DNA from: Raphanus sativus
Lineage: Eukaryota > Streptophyta > Magnoliopsida > Brassicales > Brassicaceae
Length of the DNA stretch: 64,000 nucleotides
NCBI RefSeq assembly: GCF_000801105.2
Contig: NC_079514.1
Coordinates: forward strand, 45,574,515-45,638,514
Direction of reading: 5' to 3'
Both the position numbers and the translations under genes were made by a program. Positions 1-12,655 of the stretch are shown here, piece by piece. The notes beneath the pieces were generated by a model. It saw only the letters and a list, made by a program, of their open reading frames with translations, was not told where the DNA came from and did not search any database. How positions within the stretch are numbered: the first letter of the stretch is position 1; each line of letters begins with the position of its first letter.

Positions 1-524
1 ATAATATATATATCCACTGCACATTGGCAACTTGAGTGTGAATTGGTCGGTATCATAAAACGTTTATCAGATATTCTGGAAGAAGTTATCTATTTGTCAA
101 TCCCTACTACACATAATCTATACTTGAGTACTTTTAGAAAATCAGGATAAAAATAACTATAATGTGTTTGTTCTTTTAGCTCATAGATTTTAAGAATTTA
201 TTTAAGCCTTTTGGTCCATATACGTAGTACTAAAGCCATAATATTTCTTTTTTTTTTAAGTTATCAATTTACAGAAAACTTTCGTTTGTACGTTATATAT
301 TCTGAAATATGTTTACATAAAAATAAAAATAAAAATGTATTACAGTATACATGATTAAATTTTATAGTTGAAAATGTTATGCTTTGTATTCGGTTATGTA
401 ATATATAGAAAATATATACTGTAAATATATATTTTCAAGTGCAAAATAATAAAACGACATCAAAATATTTAATTTGAAGTATTTTAAAAACTTAAAAATA
501 GTTTTCACTATCCATAACATAAAG
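1..524. other. AT-rich intergenic DNA, no gene seen
   Basis: AT-rich sequence with no coding-like open frame and no transposon terminus that I can recognise. The last nine bases (516-524, AACATAAAG) are the left target-site duplication of the following Mutator-like element. Confidence 0.6.
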
Positions 525-837
525 GGGAAATTGCCAAAAATACCATTTTCATGATACCACTTTTCAAGTTTACACTAACCAACTTTACCATTAAAATTAT
601 AATAGGCAAAATACTATTATACCCCTAATTATTAAAACATATACCTAATCTATTTTCCCACGAACGACTACTCCGGCGATATTCCACGTCTCCGGCGTGA
701 CAGCTCCGACGAGATTGGACGACGCGATTCGACGACTCCGACGACGCTGACGTCCGATGAAATCTACGTTACTCTGTTTCACATGACACATAAACGGAGC
801 AACAAAGCAATCTGACGAATCTGTTGATGCTGAAGCG

Positions 838-1059
838 ATGCACAAGATTGGTGAAGATGAGATGGAGAAGCTACGAGAATTTGTATCTCTTAAATCAAAT
901 CGGTATGAAACCATGGAGGATGAAGTGACACAGAAGATTGTTGATAATGATGATCCTGAGAAGATAATGATTGTGTCAATTGATTCGGTTCAGGCCACAG
1001 AAACAAGACAGCAGAGGACGATGATATATATGTTGTACCAGCTTGAGAAACAAAGTTAA
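838..1059 (+). pseudogene. Short ORF remnant inside the Mutator-like element
   Basis: A 73-codon open frame, rich in acidic residues, with a normal coding-like base composition compared with its AT-rich surroundings. The same GC-normal island continues to about 1700 in several broken frames, including one at 1428-1694, which suggests a decayed multi-exon gene rather than a complete one. I do not recognise the protein. It is either a remnant of an element-encoded accessory protein or a captured host gene piece. It is not usable as a gene call. Confidence 0.3.
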
Positions 1060-1699
1060 TAGCACCGGTTCAATACAGTGAATTACAGTAAACAGAGCAC
1101 TCGCTTCAGAGGATGGTGGAGTCAGACGAAGCAATTACACATACTGTGATTGTTCATGAGAGTGGACACAAGTTGTTTGATTAAATGCTTATCGGAGGAA
1201 GAGAAGAGAATCAGCAAAGTTTCTTGAGCAAAGTGCCAAAGTCATGGAGTTTCAAGTTCAAAGAACGCTTATTGCAGTCTACATGTTCAAGGACAAACTT
1301 TATGTGTTGAATACTGTTTATTCTTAGGAATACAACAGATCAAGTGAAGCAGAAGTCGAGCCTGAAGCACTTTCAACGAGTTTCAGACTTGACGTTTGGT
1401 GGATTTTTAAAGCACTCATAACTTGAGATGTTGAGATTCAGTTGTTTTCAGTCTCAGGCTGCAGTACCAACTATCTCTTTGTCCAAGACAGTAGAAGAAG
1501 ATGGTTCAGAGATGGTGGCAACAGTGGTAAATCTTTCACATTTTGTGTTTGGCATAGTTCAGCTCTGCCTTATGATCAATAGAGTGACGTGGAGGAGACA
1601 CAAAACTGATAATTTTGAGTCTGTTTCAGCATGTACGCAGTGGATTGGGTTGAGTTTTACAAATACAAATTCTATTGGAGCTAGTTTCAAATGATTTAA

Positions 1700-4330
1700 A
1701 AAACTTTATAAATGTAACTATTTATTATTAACTTATAGACTGCAGTAGATATTTTATAAAGTATTATAAAACAGTTTATAAACTTGTATGAGTCAATTTA
1801 TACATTCTTGTAAATCAAAATAAAATATCTTATAGTTAAATCATATAAACTTTTATATACAATATATTAACTTTTATATTATTATTCACATACCCTTATA
1901 AACCCTTATAAATTATTATACAAAGCATTATAAATTTTTTTATAAGACTTTCTAAATGGTTATAGACTCTTTTAGTTGATTTATAAACTTATACAACTCT
2001 TATTATACCCCTTATAAATTGAATATAATCTTTCATAAAGTCTGAGTTTTATAAAAGTTTATAAGGGGTTAAAAGCTACGTAATAATTTATAAACTACTA
2101 TATCTGAGTTTTATAAAGGTTTATAAGAGGTTATAAGCTACATAATACTTTATAAACTATTATATCTGAATTTTATAAAGGTTTATAACTGATTTTTTAA
2201 TAAGTTGTAAGATACTTTGTAAGGAGTTATAAGTTATATAATCTCTTCATGAAACTAGTATATCTGAGATACATGGGCCAGCTATAAACATTTATAAATT
2301 ATTATTTATCAGCATTTTCATCTCTGACGACATCAATAATAGTTTTGGATGGGATAACTTTTTTGGTGATGATGAAGAGATGCTAAGTGTTTATGCTACT
2401 GACGTTGAAGAGCTTGTGCTCCTGAAATTTTCCGAAACATGGAGGTTTAAGTTCAGAATTAACTTGTGTACTATGGAGAGCAGATATTTATTTCTTAAAA
2501 ATGATTTATAACCTCTATAAAACGTTATAAGACTTCATAAAATGATTACCTTTTGATATTCTACAAATCTTTATAAATGATTTTATAAATCCTTATAAAT
2601 AATTTTAAATATTCTTATAAAACTAAAGAACACGTGCATGCTTTGTAAAGAGATGATGATATGTGGCAGATTCTGAGGCACATGCGGACAGCAAGCAAGG
2701 CTCCACCGCTTCAGAAATTTTACATATCCTTACAAATTGTTTAATAATCTTTTATAATGGCTTATAAAATTCATAAATTATTAATAAATTATTATACAAA
2801 CCATTATAAATTGTTTTATAATGCTTTCTAAATGGTTATAGACTCTTTTAGTTGATTTATAAACTTATACAACTCTTAAAATACCCCTTATAAATTTAAT
2901 ATAAGCTTTCATAAAGTTTTTGTAAGCCCCTATTAATAGTATTCATAACCCCTTATAAATTATTTATAAACTTTCATAACGTTTTTATAAACATTTATAA
3001 ATGGTTTATAGATTTTATAACTTGTTTTATATGTCTTTATTAATGTTTTATATACTCTTACAAATAATTTTACATACCCTTATAAGGTTTTGTAAAGAGA
3101 TAATGATACGTGGCAGATTCTCAGGCACATGCGGACAGCAAGCAAGGCTCCACCGCTTCAAAAATTTTACATATCTTTATAAATTGTTTTATAATCCATT
3201 ATTAGAGTGTATACACTTTATAAATTATTTTTGTAAATCCTTATAAATTTTTTTTTATCAGAATATATATTTTTTTCAACAGCTCAAGAAGACCCTCTAA
3301 ACAATTTTCTTACCTTTTATAATTTATTAAATGTTTTATAAACCTTTATAAATGGATTTTACTTTTATAAATAATTTATAAACTCTTATAAATAGATTAT
3401 TAACTTTACAAACTGTTTTATAAACTTATACAAATGATTTCTAATATCTTATTTGTTCTTCTTCTTTCCTTTGCTCTTCTTTCATGTATTATTGTCTTAT
3501 ATCATATGTTACAAAAAAAGTAAATTCACAAATTCTTGTTCCCATTAGCTTTTTTTTGTTTTATATCATTGTTGAACTGTCAAATCCATGTCATCAAAGA
3601 TCAGATGTGTTGGTGTCACCAAATGTTTGTATTCATCAGAAAATCCAAACAATGTATTAACCACAAGATGTAAAAAAGAATAGTCAACGTTTTATAAATC
3701 TCTACAAATCTCTAATATATAAATTTATAAACTCTTATAAAACTCCATTTATAATCTTCTATAAAACGCTTCACATTATTGACCAAGACACCTATTGGGT
3801 AATCACTTTTAGATTGTCCAATGGTTCTGTTCCAGCTTCATAAATCCTCAGAGGCAATCTCATAGATGTGCAAAATTCATTGCTATCTAACTGCAAGATG
3901 AAATAAAAATATGATGTTAACTTTTAATCATAGTCTAAAGATACTTTATCCAAGCGTAATATTTATGTATTTCGATAACAGCTTTACAAAGAATATAAGA
4001 TAATAAAAGATAAGACTTCTCAAATTCACATATTTATATGTTTTTATAGACATATGAGCAACTCTTGTTTACAAACTTCTTTATAAAACCTTGTAAAGCA
4101 TTGAGTTGTACTATCGATCCTAAAATCCAGATTTATAAAAGGATATAATTCTTTAAAATGCAATATTCACTATTCGAAAACCTTTCTTCTAACCATAATT
4201 ATTCAAATGACAAGTCTAAATTAAATCAACCTTATTTGTGTTTCGGATAACAGAGAAACAAAAATCATAAAATCACTTGAACCCAGATTTATAAAGGTTT
4301 ATAATATTTTGAAAACTCAATGTTTACTAT
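1700..4330. repeat. Dense TTATAA motif array inside the Mutator-like element
   Basis: The 6-bp palindrome TTATAA, usually inside CCTTATAAAT or TTTATAAAC, occurs about 60 times by hand count in 2.6 kb. That is several times what an equally AT-rich random sequence would give. Larger duplications are superimposed. A block at 1916-2040 recurs at 2803-2912. A cassette at 2662-2755, with the core CACATGCGGACAGCAAGC, recurs at 3109-3200. The array stops abruptly on both sides where the GC-normal islands begin. Confidence 0.7.
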
Positions 4331-4896
4331 TGAAACTCTTTCCCTTAGATCGACATGTTCTAAACGATTTGTTTTATATCAGAAAGAACAAATCCACAAA
4401 ATTACTTGAATCAAACAAAAAAAATACAAATTAGAAACATACATGTGTGAATCGTGGTGAGAAGCCAACATCTTTGAGGTTTTAATCGTGATTCTTGTAA
4501 TCTTTTGTCGCTGGTTGTGTGTGAGAGTGACGGTGGATCTCGACAGAGACTACGACAGATCTCGACGGAGACGACGACGGATCGCGACGGAGACGACGAT
4601 GGATCTCAACGGAGATGACGATGGATCTTGACGATTGTGGATCTCGACGGATTTGACGACATCGACGACAGAGACGACGACGGCGAGACTGGATGAAGAC
4701 GACGCGAGGCTGAAAAGACGTCGTCGATGACATAAACGAGAGAAGAAGAATCTGATGGAGAAGAAGATAAGGTAGGGTTAGTTTTGTCTTTTACACATTA
4801 ATGAAAAGTGTATTTGTGAAAATATCACTCTATTAGTAGTATTGTTGAATTGTGGTACCACACAAAATGTAGTTGTGAAATTTCCCCAACATAAAA

Positions 4897-5366
4897 CTAT
4901 ACACTACATTATTATTTGAATATAAAATATATAATGAGTTGACAAAAATTATATATTATGATTTATGGTTATATCATTAATATATATCTCCATAAAACTT
5001 TCCAAAACTTTATTATCATACCAAACTATATCATATATTACAGTGATCAATTTCAAACTGATGAAATTTATTAGTTTATCTTATTTATTAATTTATCATA
5101 TTTTAATTATTATATATTAGACTATTTTATTTTTCCTTCTTTTATTTAACCGGGAACAATTTATTCAGGTTAGTCACTAATCTGTCATACTCAGCTAATT
5201 TGGGTATAGGCCCGAAAGAGCCCGTTATAACTCGAAGCCGGCCACATCGAATTGTGTACACTCGAATCAGTGCCACGTGCAACGATGATACACATGATAA
5301 AGATGAATGGGTCACATGTTAAAGCGTAAATAGCTTGGTTAGCTGTGCGACCCGGAGAAAAAGGAG
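4897..5366. other. Intergenic DNA, no gene seen
   Basis: The first half is AT-rich. The second half (about 5150-5366) is more GC-rich and leads into the foldback element. No convincing coding frame was found; the short frames here do not look conserved. Confidence 0.5.
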
Positions 5367-6569
5367 AAAATGGCCATTTCATACCCGACATAATGCGATA
5401 TGTTCAATTCATACCCGACTTATATGGCCATGCCAAAATATACCTAAACTTATATGGTTGTGCCAAAACATACCCAACTTATTTTTTTTGACAAAATTAT
5501 ACATCAGTCGCCACATCAGCTGCCATGTCATCTATTTTTGCTCGTGTGGATGCAACGTCAGCTAATTTTGCTAACAAATATGCCATGTATATAATTTTAA
5601 GAAAAAATAAATAATTTTGTTATGAAAATAAATTTTTAGAAAATATAATTTTTACTTTTTATTATTTAGTAAAATTAAAAAAAAATAATTAATTAATTAA
5701 ATTCTAATCTTATATAAGAGATTTCGATCATATCAAAAATCGTCCTTATAAGAGTTATATATGTATTTTAATGATTTAAATCCAATGCAAGTGTTGCAGA
5801 CGTGTTATTCTTGATTAATCATAGTTATGTTAATCTAAAATTCTTAATGTAAATAATATATCCATGATTAATAAAGCGTAAAATAAATCATGTTACGCTT
5901 TATTAATCATAGATATGTTATTTATATTTAATCTAATTTTTTTAACTGTAAATAACATATCCATGATTAAAAAAGTGTAAAAATAAATTATGTTACGCTT
6001 TATTAATCAAGCGTAAAAATAAATCATGTTACGCTTTATTAATCATGGGTATATTATTTACATTTAAAAAATGTAGATTAACACAATCATGATTAATCAA
6101 GAGTAATACGTCTACAATACTAGCATTGGATTTGAATCATTACAATACATATATAACTCTTATAAGAACGATTTTTGATAAGATCGAAATATTTACGAAT
6201 ATATCTCTTATATAAGATTAAAATTTAATTAATTAACTAATTTTTGTTAATTTTACTAAACAATAAAAAATTATAAAATTTTACATTTTCTTAAATTTAT
6301 TTTTATAACAAAATTATTTAGTTAAAAAAAGTTATACACATGGCATCTCCGGCAGCAAAATTTGCTGATGTTACATCCACGCGAAGCAAAAGTAGATGAC
6401 ATGTCAGCTGATGTTGCGACTGATGTATGATTTTGCCAAAAATTTATAAGTTGAGTATATTTTGGCATGATCATATAACTTCATGTATGTTTTGGCACGA
6501 CCATATAAGTCGGGTATCAATTGAACATATCGCGATATGTTCGGTATAAAATGGCCGTTTTCCCGAGAA
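5367..6569. mobile_element. Foldback element: two arms of about 550-600 bp in inverted orientation
   Basis: The sequence from about 5367 reads almost the same as the reverse complement of the sequence ending at about 6569. Matching landmarks include GATATGTTCAATT, CCCGACTTATATGG, ACATCAGTCG and TCTTATATAAGA, in order in one arm and reversed in the other. The symmetry continues to the middle near 5960-6000, where units containing TGTTACGCTTTATTAATCAT alternate in both orientations. The transcript would form a hairpin of more than 500 bp. I could not settle a target duplication, so the superfamily is open; Mutator or FARE-like foldback elements are the likeliest. Confidence 0.7.
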
Positions 6570-6688
6570 AAAGAGACCGGTCGAATTTGAAGTCCACGTG
6601 CTCCCTGGTCCATTCTCCATCGCCGTTTTGGGGTCCACCCGGTTATACGATAGCTGGGGTTAAAATTATAAATATTTCCAAAAAAACT

Positions 6689-8299
6689 TCAATACTATTA
6701 AAGTTGAAGTATGCCCCATTGATATTAATTGTGTCTATTTTAAAATATAATTATATCTAAAATATAACTACATAAACTAAACTATAAATTCAACTAAATA
6801 TAACTGTATTTAAAATATAACTGCTCCATGTTTGCTAACCGCTAAAAATCCTATTTTAAAGGGATATCAATATGGCAAAAAAAGAGTAGATGTACGTATG
6901 TTGACAGAAATGATAACCATCTAAATATAACTGCTCCATATATTACGTCCAAATTTAGTTTTTATATTTTATTTTCATTGGACATATAAAATATCCAAAA
7001 ATAATTTTTATTATTTAAATATTTTTTGTAATAAGTTAAGATTTATGATATTTAACTGAAAATATAAAAAAATATAAATATTTATTTGTTTAATGTAAAT
7101 TATAAAATTCAAATTCAAATCCAAAATAAACCAAAAATAAAATATTATTAATAAATTATCGATAACAGAAGTGAAAAACCTAACCACTTTATCAAAAATC
7201 ATACAAAACAGATTTTAAAAACATAAATAAAACTAAAAAGGGTAAAATTTATTTATTGTTTCAAACAGTGGTTTAACCGGTATTCGGGTTTCATGTTTTA
7301 ATGATTTTTTGCGGGTTTTGTTAGATTTTTAGATATAAAGACTTAAAAATTCATAAATATTTATATGCGTAATGTGAATAATAAAATTGACTTTCAAAAA
7401 GTAAACCAAAAGTAAAACATTATTAATAAATTGTCGATAACAAAATTGAAAAACCTAACTTCTTTATTAAAAATTATACAAAACAGATTTAAAAACGTAA
7501 TTAAAAACTAAAATGAAAAAGAGTAAAAGTTATCTACTGGTTCAACCAGTGGTTCAACCAGTAATCGGGTTCTGAGTTTTAGTGGTTTTTTGTGGATTTT
7601 ATTGAGTTTTTAAATATCAAAATTATAAATTCATAAATATTTATATATGTAATATGAATAATAAAATTAAATTTCAAATCTAAAGTAAACCAAAAGTAAA
7701 ACATTATTAATAAATTGTCGATAACAAAACTGAAAATCCTATCTTATTTATTGAAAATTATACAAAATAGATTTTAAATACATAATTAATTTTTTATAAA
7801 AAATTAAAAATTTATTTATTAATTGGTTCAACCAGTGGTTTAACCGGTAATCGAGTTCTGGGTTTTAGTGATTTTTAACGGGTTTTATTAGATTTTTTTT
7901 TCACAAAACTCAAATCGGATTTATCTTGGGTCCCTGGATTTACCGGTTCATTCGCGGATCCGGATCCGGTTTCAAAACACTGAGTATGATACTTTTATTT
8001 CGGATCGATAGGTCGGGTTTTTTTGGTAAGAATATTTTTGACTAATTATGTTAAGTAACTATTAAGAAAATACAATATGTTGCAAATTTCAGGAATAGAG
8101 TTTAAAATAGTTTCTGAAATGCATATGGCACAAGTATATAGTTACGCAATTTGACACATTTAATATAGTTACCAAAAGTTATATTAAACTAATATTAATT
8201 AAAAATATAATTAGAAGAAACACAAATGTAAAATTTAAGTTTCTCAAAAAAAATTAAAATAAAACTACCCGCCCTTTGAAAGGGCGGGTCCTAATCTAG
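6689..8299 (+). mobile_element. Non-autonomous Helitron, plus orientation
   Basis: The 3' end is clear: a hairpin at 8268-8288 (CCCGCCCTTT G AAAGGGCGGG, perfect 10-bp arms), a short spacer, then CTAG at 8296-8299 followed by T. The 5' end is placed at TCAATACTATTAAA (6689), which matches the 5' terminus of a related element at 15033 on the other strand. Here the base before TC is T rather than the usual A, so the left end is less sure than the right. No Rep/helicase coding sequence is present. Confidence 0.7.
7080..7900 (+). repeat. Tandem repeat of about 283 bp, three copies, inside a Helitron
   Basis: A unit containing AGTGGTTTAACCGG and then CATTATTAATAAATTGTCGATAAC recurs with the same landmark near 7270, 7551 and 7837, giving spacings of 281 and 286 bp. 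Copies differ by scattered substitutions. The same unit, in reverse orientation, occurs near 12.95 kb and 13.15 kb in the minus-strand relative. Confidence 0.75.
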
Positions 8300-8304
8300 T
8301 TTAT

Positions 8305-8530
8305 TCTATTAAAATAACATCATGACCAGTTGATATAGGTGTAGTCTAACTATTTTAATACAATTACTAAAATTTATTATTAATCATTTTAAAAAATATT
8401 ATACACAGAGAAATAAATATAACTTTTTTTTTGTGCAACTAAATAAATATAACTAAACACACAAAAATAAAAATAAAACATAAAATGTAAAAAAAATATA
8501 CACGTTCTTCGAAGAACGGGTCACAAAAAT
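8305..8530 (+). mobile_element. Decayed short Helitron remnant
   Basis: Starts at a TCTATTAAAATAA-type 5' motif and carries a perfect palindrome, CGTTCTTCGAAGAACG (8503-8518), followed by GGTCAC. This has the hairpin-plus-spacer layout of the other Helitron 3' ends here. The expected CTAG is not present, so the right end is approximate. Confidence 0.4.
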
Positions 8531-8554
8531 ATCAGGCACGACACTCGTTACGGC

Positions 8555-9790
8555 CCATATTAGTCAAATACAATTGAAACATTTGCTCGGTAAAAGTGAA
8601 AGATCTCTTGCTAGAGGCCTAGAGTTATTAGTAAAAATAGATGTATTATTTTAACAAATTGACTTTGTTGGTCTATAATTCATCTGGGTGTGCTGTATAT
8701 ATTAAATTTATGGCACGAGGAGGTTAGTAGAGGGGGAAAATATTACTTTGTGCAATATTTCTCAGATTGTCTTGCGTTTTATTACGTGCATGTGCCCAGG
8801 TCATAGATCAATATTAGCTGTCTGGAAATATAAATGTATGTTGTTCCATTAAATGCCATGATCCAGTATCACGCATCAATCTCATACACACGTATATTCG
8901 TATACTTCCAGTGCCGTGCCTCAGTGTAAAGAAAAGAAACATTCGCTTATGGCATCAAAATTTTGCCAAAGATTTGTAGGGAATGTATATATCCATAAAT
9001 TAAATGTTATTGATTGTTCCTCAACTTGAGTACGTATATAGCAAATCACTAACAATATTTTATTTCCTTACTTTTACAACTACACTTTAGATGTTAATTA
9101 TAACCATTTAATTATAATTGTATCTTTTTATTTCCTTTAAAATTTGTCAATATGATCATCTTCTTTTATTTTCTCATTATAGTTATTTTTCTTCATTTAT
9201 ATGGTTCTTTTTACCTATAATTATTTTATTTATTTATTTATTTATTTTCAATATTCAAATTTAGAATAAAATTATGTATGTAAAAGCGTATTGTATATTG
9301 CATTTTATATTAATAATTAAACATAAAACTATAATAGAAGTGCATAATTTCTTTCAAAATGTCATCTAAAAGAGATTTTGATTATTTCTTGTATTATTAA
9401 ACATTTTATTAACATAACATTTTATTTAGTTTAGGGCATCAAAAACTCCTCGCACGGTTCTGTATACTTCTATAATAATTCGTAGTATGATTTATGAAGA
9501 AATCATAGGATATTCGAAAACACATAAAATTGATTTATAGAACTCTCGCATCTATGAATAGTAAGGTCTTCCAAATCATAGTTCGTCTCTGTTATAGTTC
9601 ACGTCACGCGTATAAAAGCACAAGTATTCGAAGTAGTTTATTCTTTGATTATTGCGTAATCATATTTTTCTTGTTTTTTCAAAGATAATTTGAAGAACTT
9701 TTACTCCATTTTGTAAATAAACAAGAAAACTCATATTTTTAGAGATATATTCGGAAGCAAGATATGTATTATAATTTACCAACAACAAAA
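8555..9790. repeat. Duplicated non-genic block, copy 1 (related to 27.56-28.33 kb)
   Basis: Stretches such as CAGGTCATAGATCAATATTA and TTGTTCCATTAA near 8800-8850, and the following 40-60 bases, recur in the same order near 27.85-27.95 kb. Weaker matches continue past 9.6 kb, paired with about 28.2 kb. No coding frame supports a gene. It looks like an old segmental duplication of intergenic DNA. Confidence 0.55.
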
Positions 9791-10221
9791 AAAAAGATAT
9801 GTATTATTCTTTTTGTTTTAGAATTACAAGAGAAATGTATATACATAAGATTTAGAGTATTTCTAATGTAAAATTCTACTTTTTCTTCTAAAATGAAGTA
9901 AAAGAAAATATAAAGTAAAAATGTTTCAAATCAACTTTATTTTTCATGAAAAATAGATTATTCTATTTATGCAGTAAACTCCATAATAAAATAGGATATA
10001 AAATTGGGTTGAAACACTTTTTACTCCCTACTCTATTTTAATTCATTTTAGAGTAAAAATTAAAGTAGTGTCAGAGATGTCCTTAGACCTATCTCAACTA
10101 GGAATATAACTTATCTAAATCTTATCATATATATACCTTAACAACCAATCCTCATCAAAATATAATTTATATAATAATTTTAAGTCTGGACTTTATAAAT
10201 TTCATGGATTTTACTTTATAA
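9791..10221. other. AT-rich intergenic DNA, no gene seen
   Basis: Poly-A/T-rich sequence between the duplicated block and the next Helitron end. I see no coding frame, RNA gene or transposon end. Confidence 0.5.
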
Positions 10222-12192
10222 CTAGGTAATAACCCGTGCCTTGCACGGGGTGAATGAATTTAAACAGATTATAACTTTTAATCTATAAATATCATCAAAG
10301 TAAAAGTCATAATCACAAAATATTGCATTTCATATAATGAAAGATTGGACAAAATTTTATATATTTATAGAAGGAAAGCTTCTTCGCTTTTATATAAAAT
10401 TGTGTTAATGGTTTTGTGTATTTGAAATATAGTTCGTTGAAGTGAATCTATAAGAATAATAAAAGTTTTATATAAAATTAGTTATTAATTTAAAACAAAA
10501 CGAAACATAGACAATAAAATAATTTCTTTCATAATATAAATTATGAATATAGGATAAAAGAAAACATATGCAATAGAATACTAAAATTTAATATAACATA
10601 TAATAATAGAACTAAAAACTGAAAACCACAATTGCTGTGAAAAATTATAGCGGAAATGATTAATAAGGTAATGATGATTTGAGAAGAAGAGTGTGGTGAT
10701 GAGATGTGCTATCATCACCATATTTATATATGTCTTGAAAAGAGTCTAGGGTTAATCGAAATCAAGAAATCACCAGTCATAAATTCTTTATTTCACCAAT
10801 TAATATTCAAAAATTGCGCTCCAGTGCATAGCTAAAAATTACATTAACAATTCTTGCTAATAAATTAACGCATATAAAATTTGGATATATAATCTAACTT
10901 TCGTTTTGTATGCCCCTAATTGACGAAATTAATGATATGTTTAAATTCCTAAATAAATGAAGATTATAAATTGATTCAGAGATTAATACCAAAAATTTGA
11001 ATTGATTTAAACGTTTTATTCCCATTTTGAAATATAAAGAAACCAAAACTGTAAATTGATTATCAAAATGAATCAATCAATAATCAATAAAAATTATGAC
11101 TCCATAAAACAATCACAAAATTATGACTCCATACCAAAATTGTGAATTCATTTAAACATTTTATTCCCGTTTTGAAATATAAGGATACCAAAACTGTAAA
11201 TTGATTACCAAAATCAATCAATCAATAATCAATAAAAATTATGACTCCATAAAACAATCACAAAATTATGACTCCATACCAAAATTGTGAATTGATTTAA
11301 ACGTTTTATTCACGTTTTGAAATATAAGGAAACCAAAACTGTAAATTTATTACCAAAATCAATCAATCAATAATCAATAAAAATCATGACTCCATAAAAC
11401 AATCACAAAAATTTAAAGACTGTGTAAATATCTTAGGTTTTCATAAATCTGTGGCACAATTATAAATCCACTAAATCAAATGTATGATAAAGATTCATGT
11501 GTAATATAAAGTCAAATAGATGTATAAATACTTTTAGAAACTGGAAACAACATATACATGTATTTTTTGAACATACAACACATACAAAACTGAATAAGGT
11601 ATTAGCATTATTGACTAATAATGTAAGTTTCTATAGCATTAAACATTGATAGTTACCAAATTATATTATGACTAATATTGAAAGTAGAATGTAAAGAATG
11701 TGATAATTTGTGGATTATACTATAGTTTGTGTCGAATTTATCTAAATTTATTCAAAAAAACGTGCAGTAAAACCAAAAAAAAGAAACACATGTTTCTTTA
11801 TATTTTTTTTAAAGAAAATCTTGTTAATAGAAATCATGTATATATTCTATATGTTTTATCATAATATGTAGAAGATATATATGTTGTTTTATTACTATAA
11901 CAAAAATATTCAAAAAGCATAACTCCACAAAACAATAGACAATAAAAATTTATGTCTGATCTATAACAATGATACATGCTATGTTATTAACTAATTATGA
12001 AGTATAATGCATATTATTTGAAGCTACAATTTAAATGACCAATGACAATATATGTAATTAGTCTAGTAAAAAGAGGACTTTTAACTATAGAATGTGAGGA
12101 TGATTGTGGTGTTGCCATATTGGAAATGACAATTTGGTTAATAACACATGAGGGCAAGGTTTGTTTATATTAGTGCTCCTCAAATAATAAGA
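10222..12192 (-). mobile_element. Helitron, minus orientation; 5' end uncertain
   Basis: On the minus strand a hairpin (CCCGTGC AAG GCACGGG, 10233-10249) is followed by a short spacer and CTAG, which is at 10222-10225, with A at 10221 on the plus strand. This fits the A|T insertion rule. The element extends rightward. A possible 5' end (minus TCTTATTATTTGAGG) lies near 12192, but its preceding base is not A, so that end is tentative. Confidence 0.55.
10975..11410. repeat. Tandem repeat of 145 bp, about three copies
   Basis: The landmark ACGTTTTATTCCC (with small changes) occurs at 11011, 11156 and 11301, exactly 145 bp apart. The rest of the unit (TCAATCAATAATCAATAAAA, then ATGACTCCATAA) recurs in step. 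Copies are about 95 percent alike by eye. It lies inside the minus-strand Helitron. Confidence 0.8.
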
Positions 12193-12655
12193 AAGGGATA
12201 GGACTCAGAGCGGTGACAACTATTTTTAATGCCCTAAGCTAAAAATAATTATTTCTATTTTACAAAATGTTGTAAATAAAATAACACAAAATATTTGTGA
12301 AATAAATTCTGTAAAATAAGTTTAGAAACTTTTATTTAATTTTCTTAATTTTAAAAACAAAAATGTAACACTGTAGTTTTTAATATTAATTTAATATTAT
12401 TATTTCAAAGTTTGTTATCCATTTAAGAATAAATAATATAATAGAAAAATAAAATTAATTTCAAAAATATAAATAGTGATCTATGTTCAAGAGTATATTT
12501 ATATTAAAGTATTTAAATTATAAAATATATAAAGAAAGTAAAAATAAAGAGAAAGAATTTAAATCTTTTTATAGATGTATATAACTGAAAAAACGAATTT
12601 TTAAATTTAAGTTTTGATATAAAAACAAAGATGTTCTAGAAGTCTTAAGTAGTAA
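12193..12655. other. AT-rich DNA between two Helitron ends, no gene seen
   Basis: Contains TGCCCTAAGC at about 12230, which recurs near 15120 and may be part of another old element. No coding frame is seen. Confidence 0.45.

Larger units (their letters stand above)
525..4887. mobile_element. Non-autonomous Mutator-like element (VANDAL-like?), 4.4 kb
   Basis: The ends are imperfect inverted repeats: GGGAAATTGCC... at 525, and the complement of ...AATTTCCCC ending at 4887, each followed inward by a related stretch containing GTACCAC or GATACCAC. Flanking bases are AACATAAAG (516-524) and AACATAAAA (4888-4896), a 9-bp target duplication with one mismatch, which is the Mutator size. Inside are GC-normal islands at about 640-1700, 2330-2470 and 4440-4740, the last a subterminal stretch of repeated GATCTCGACGGAGACGACGA-like units. 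Between them lies an AT-rich array of TTATAA motifs. No MURA-type transposase frame is intact, so it would depend on a relative. The VANDAL label is inferred from the terminus style and is not certain. Confidence 0.72.

Noticed and set aside
7080..11410. Regular tandem repeats as a CRISPR-like array
   Set aside because: Units are 145-283 bp with no short repeat-spacer structure, in eukaryotic transposon context.
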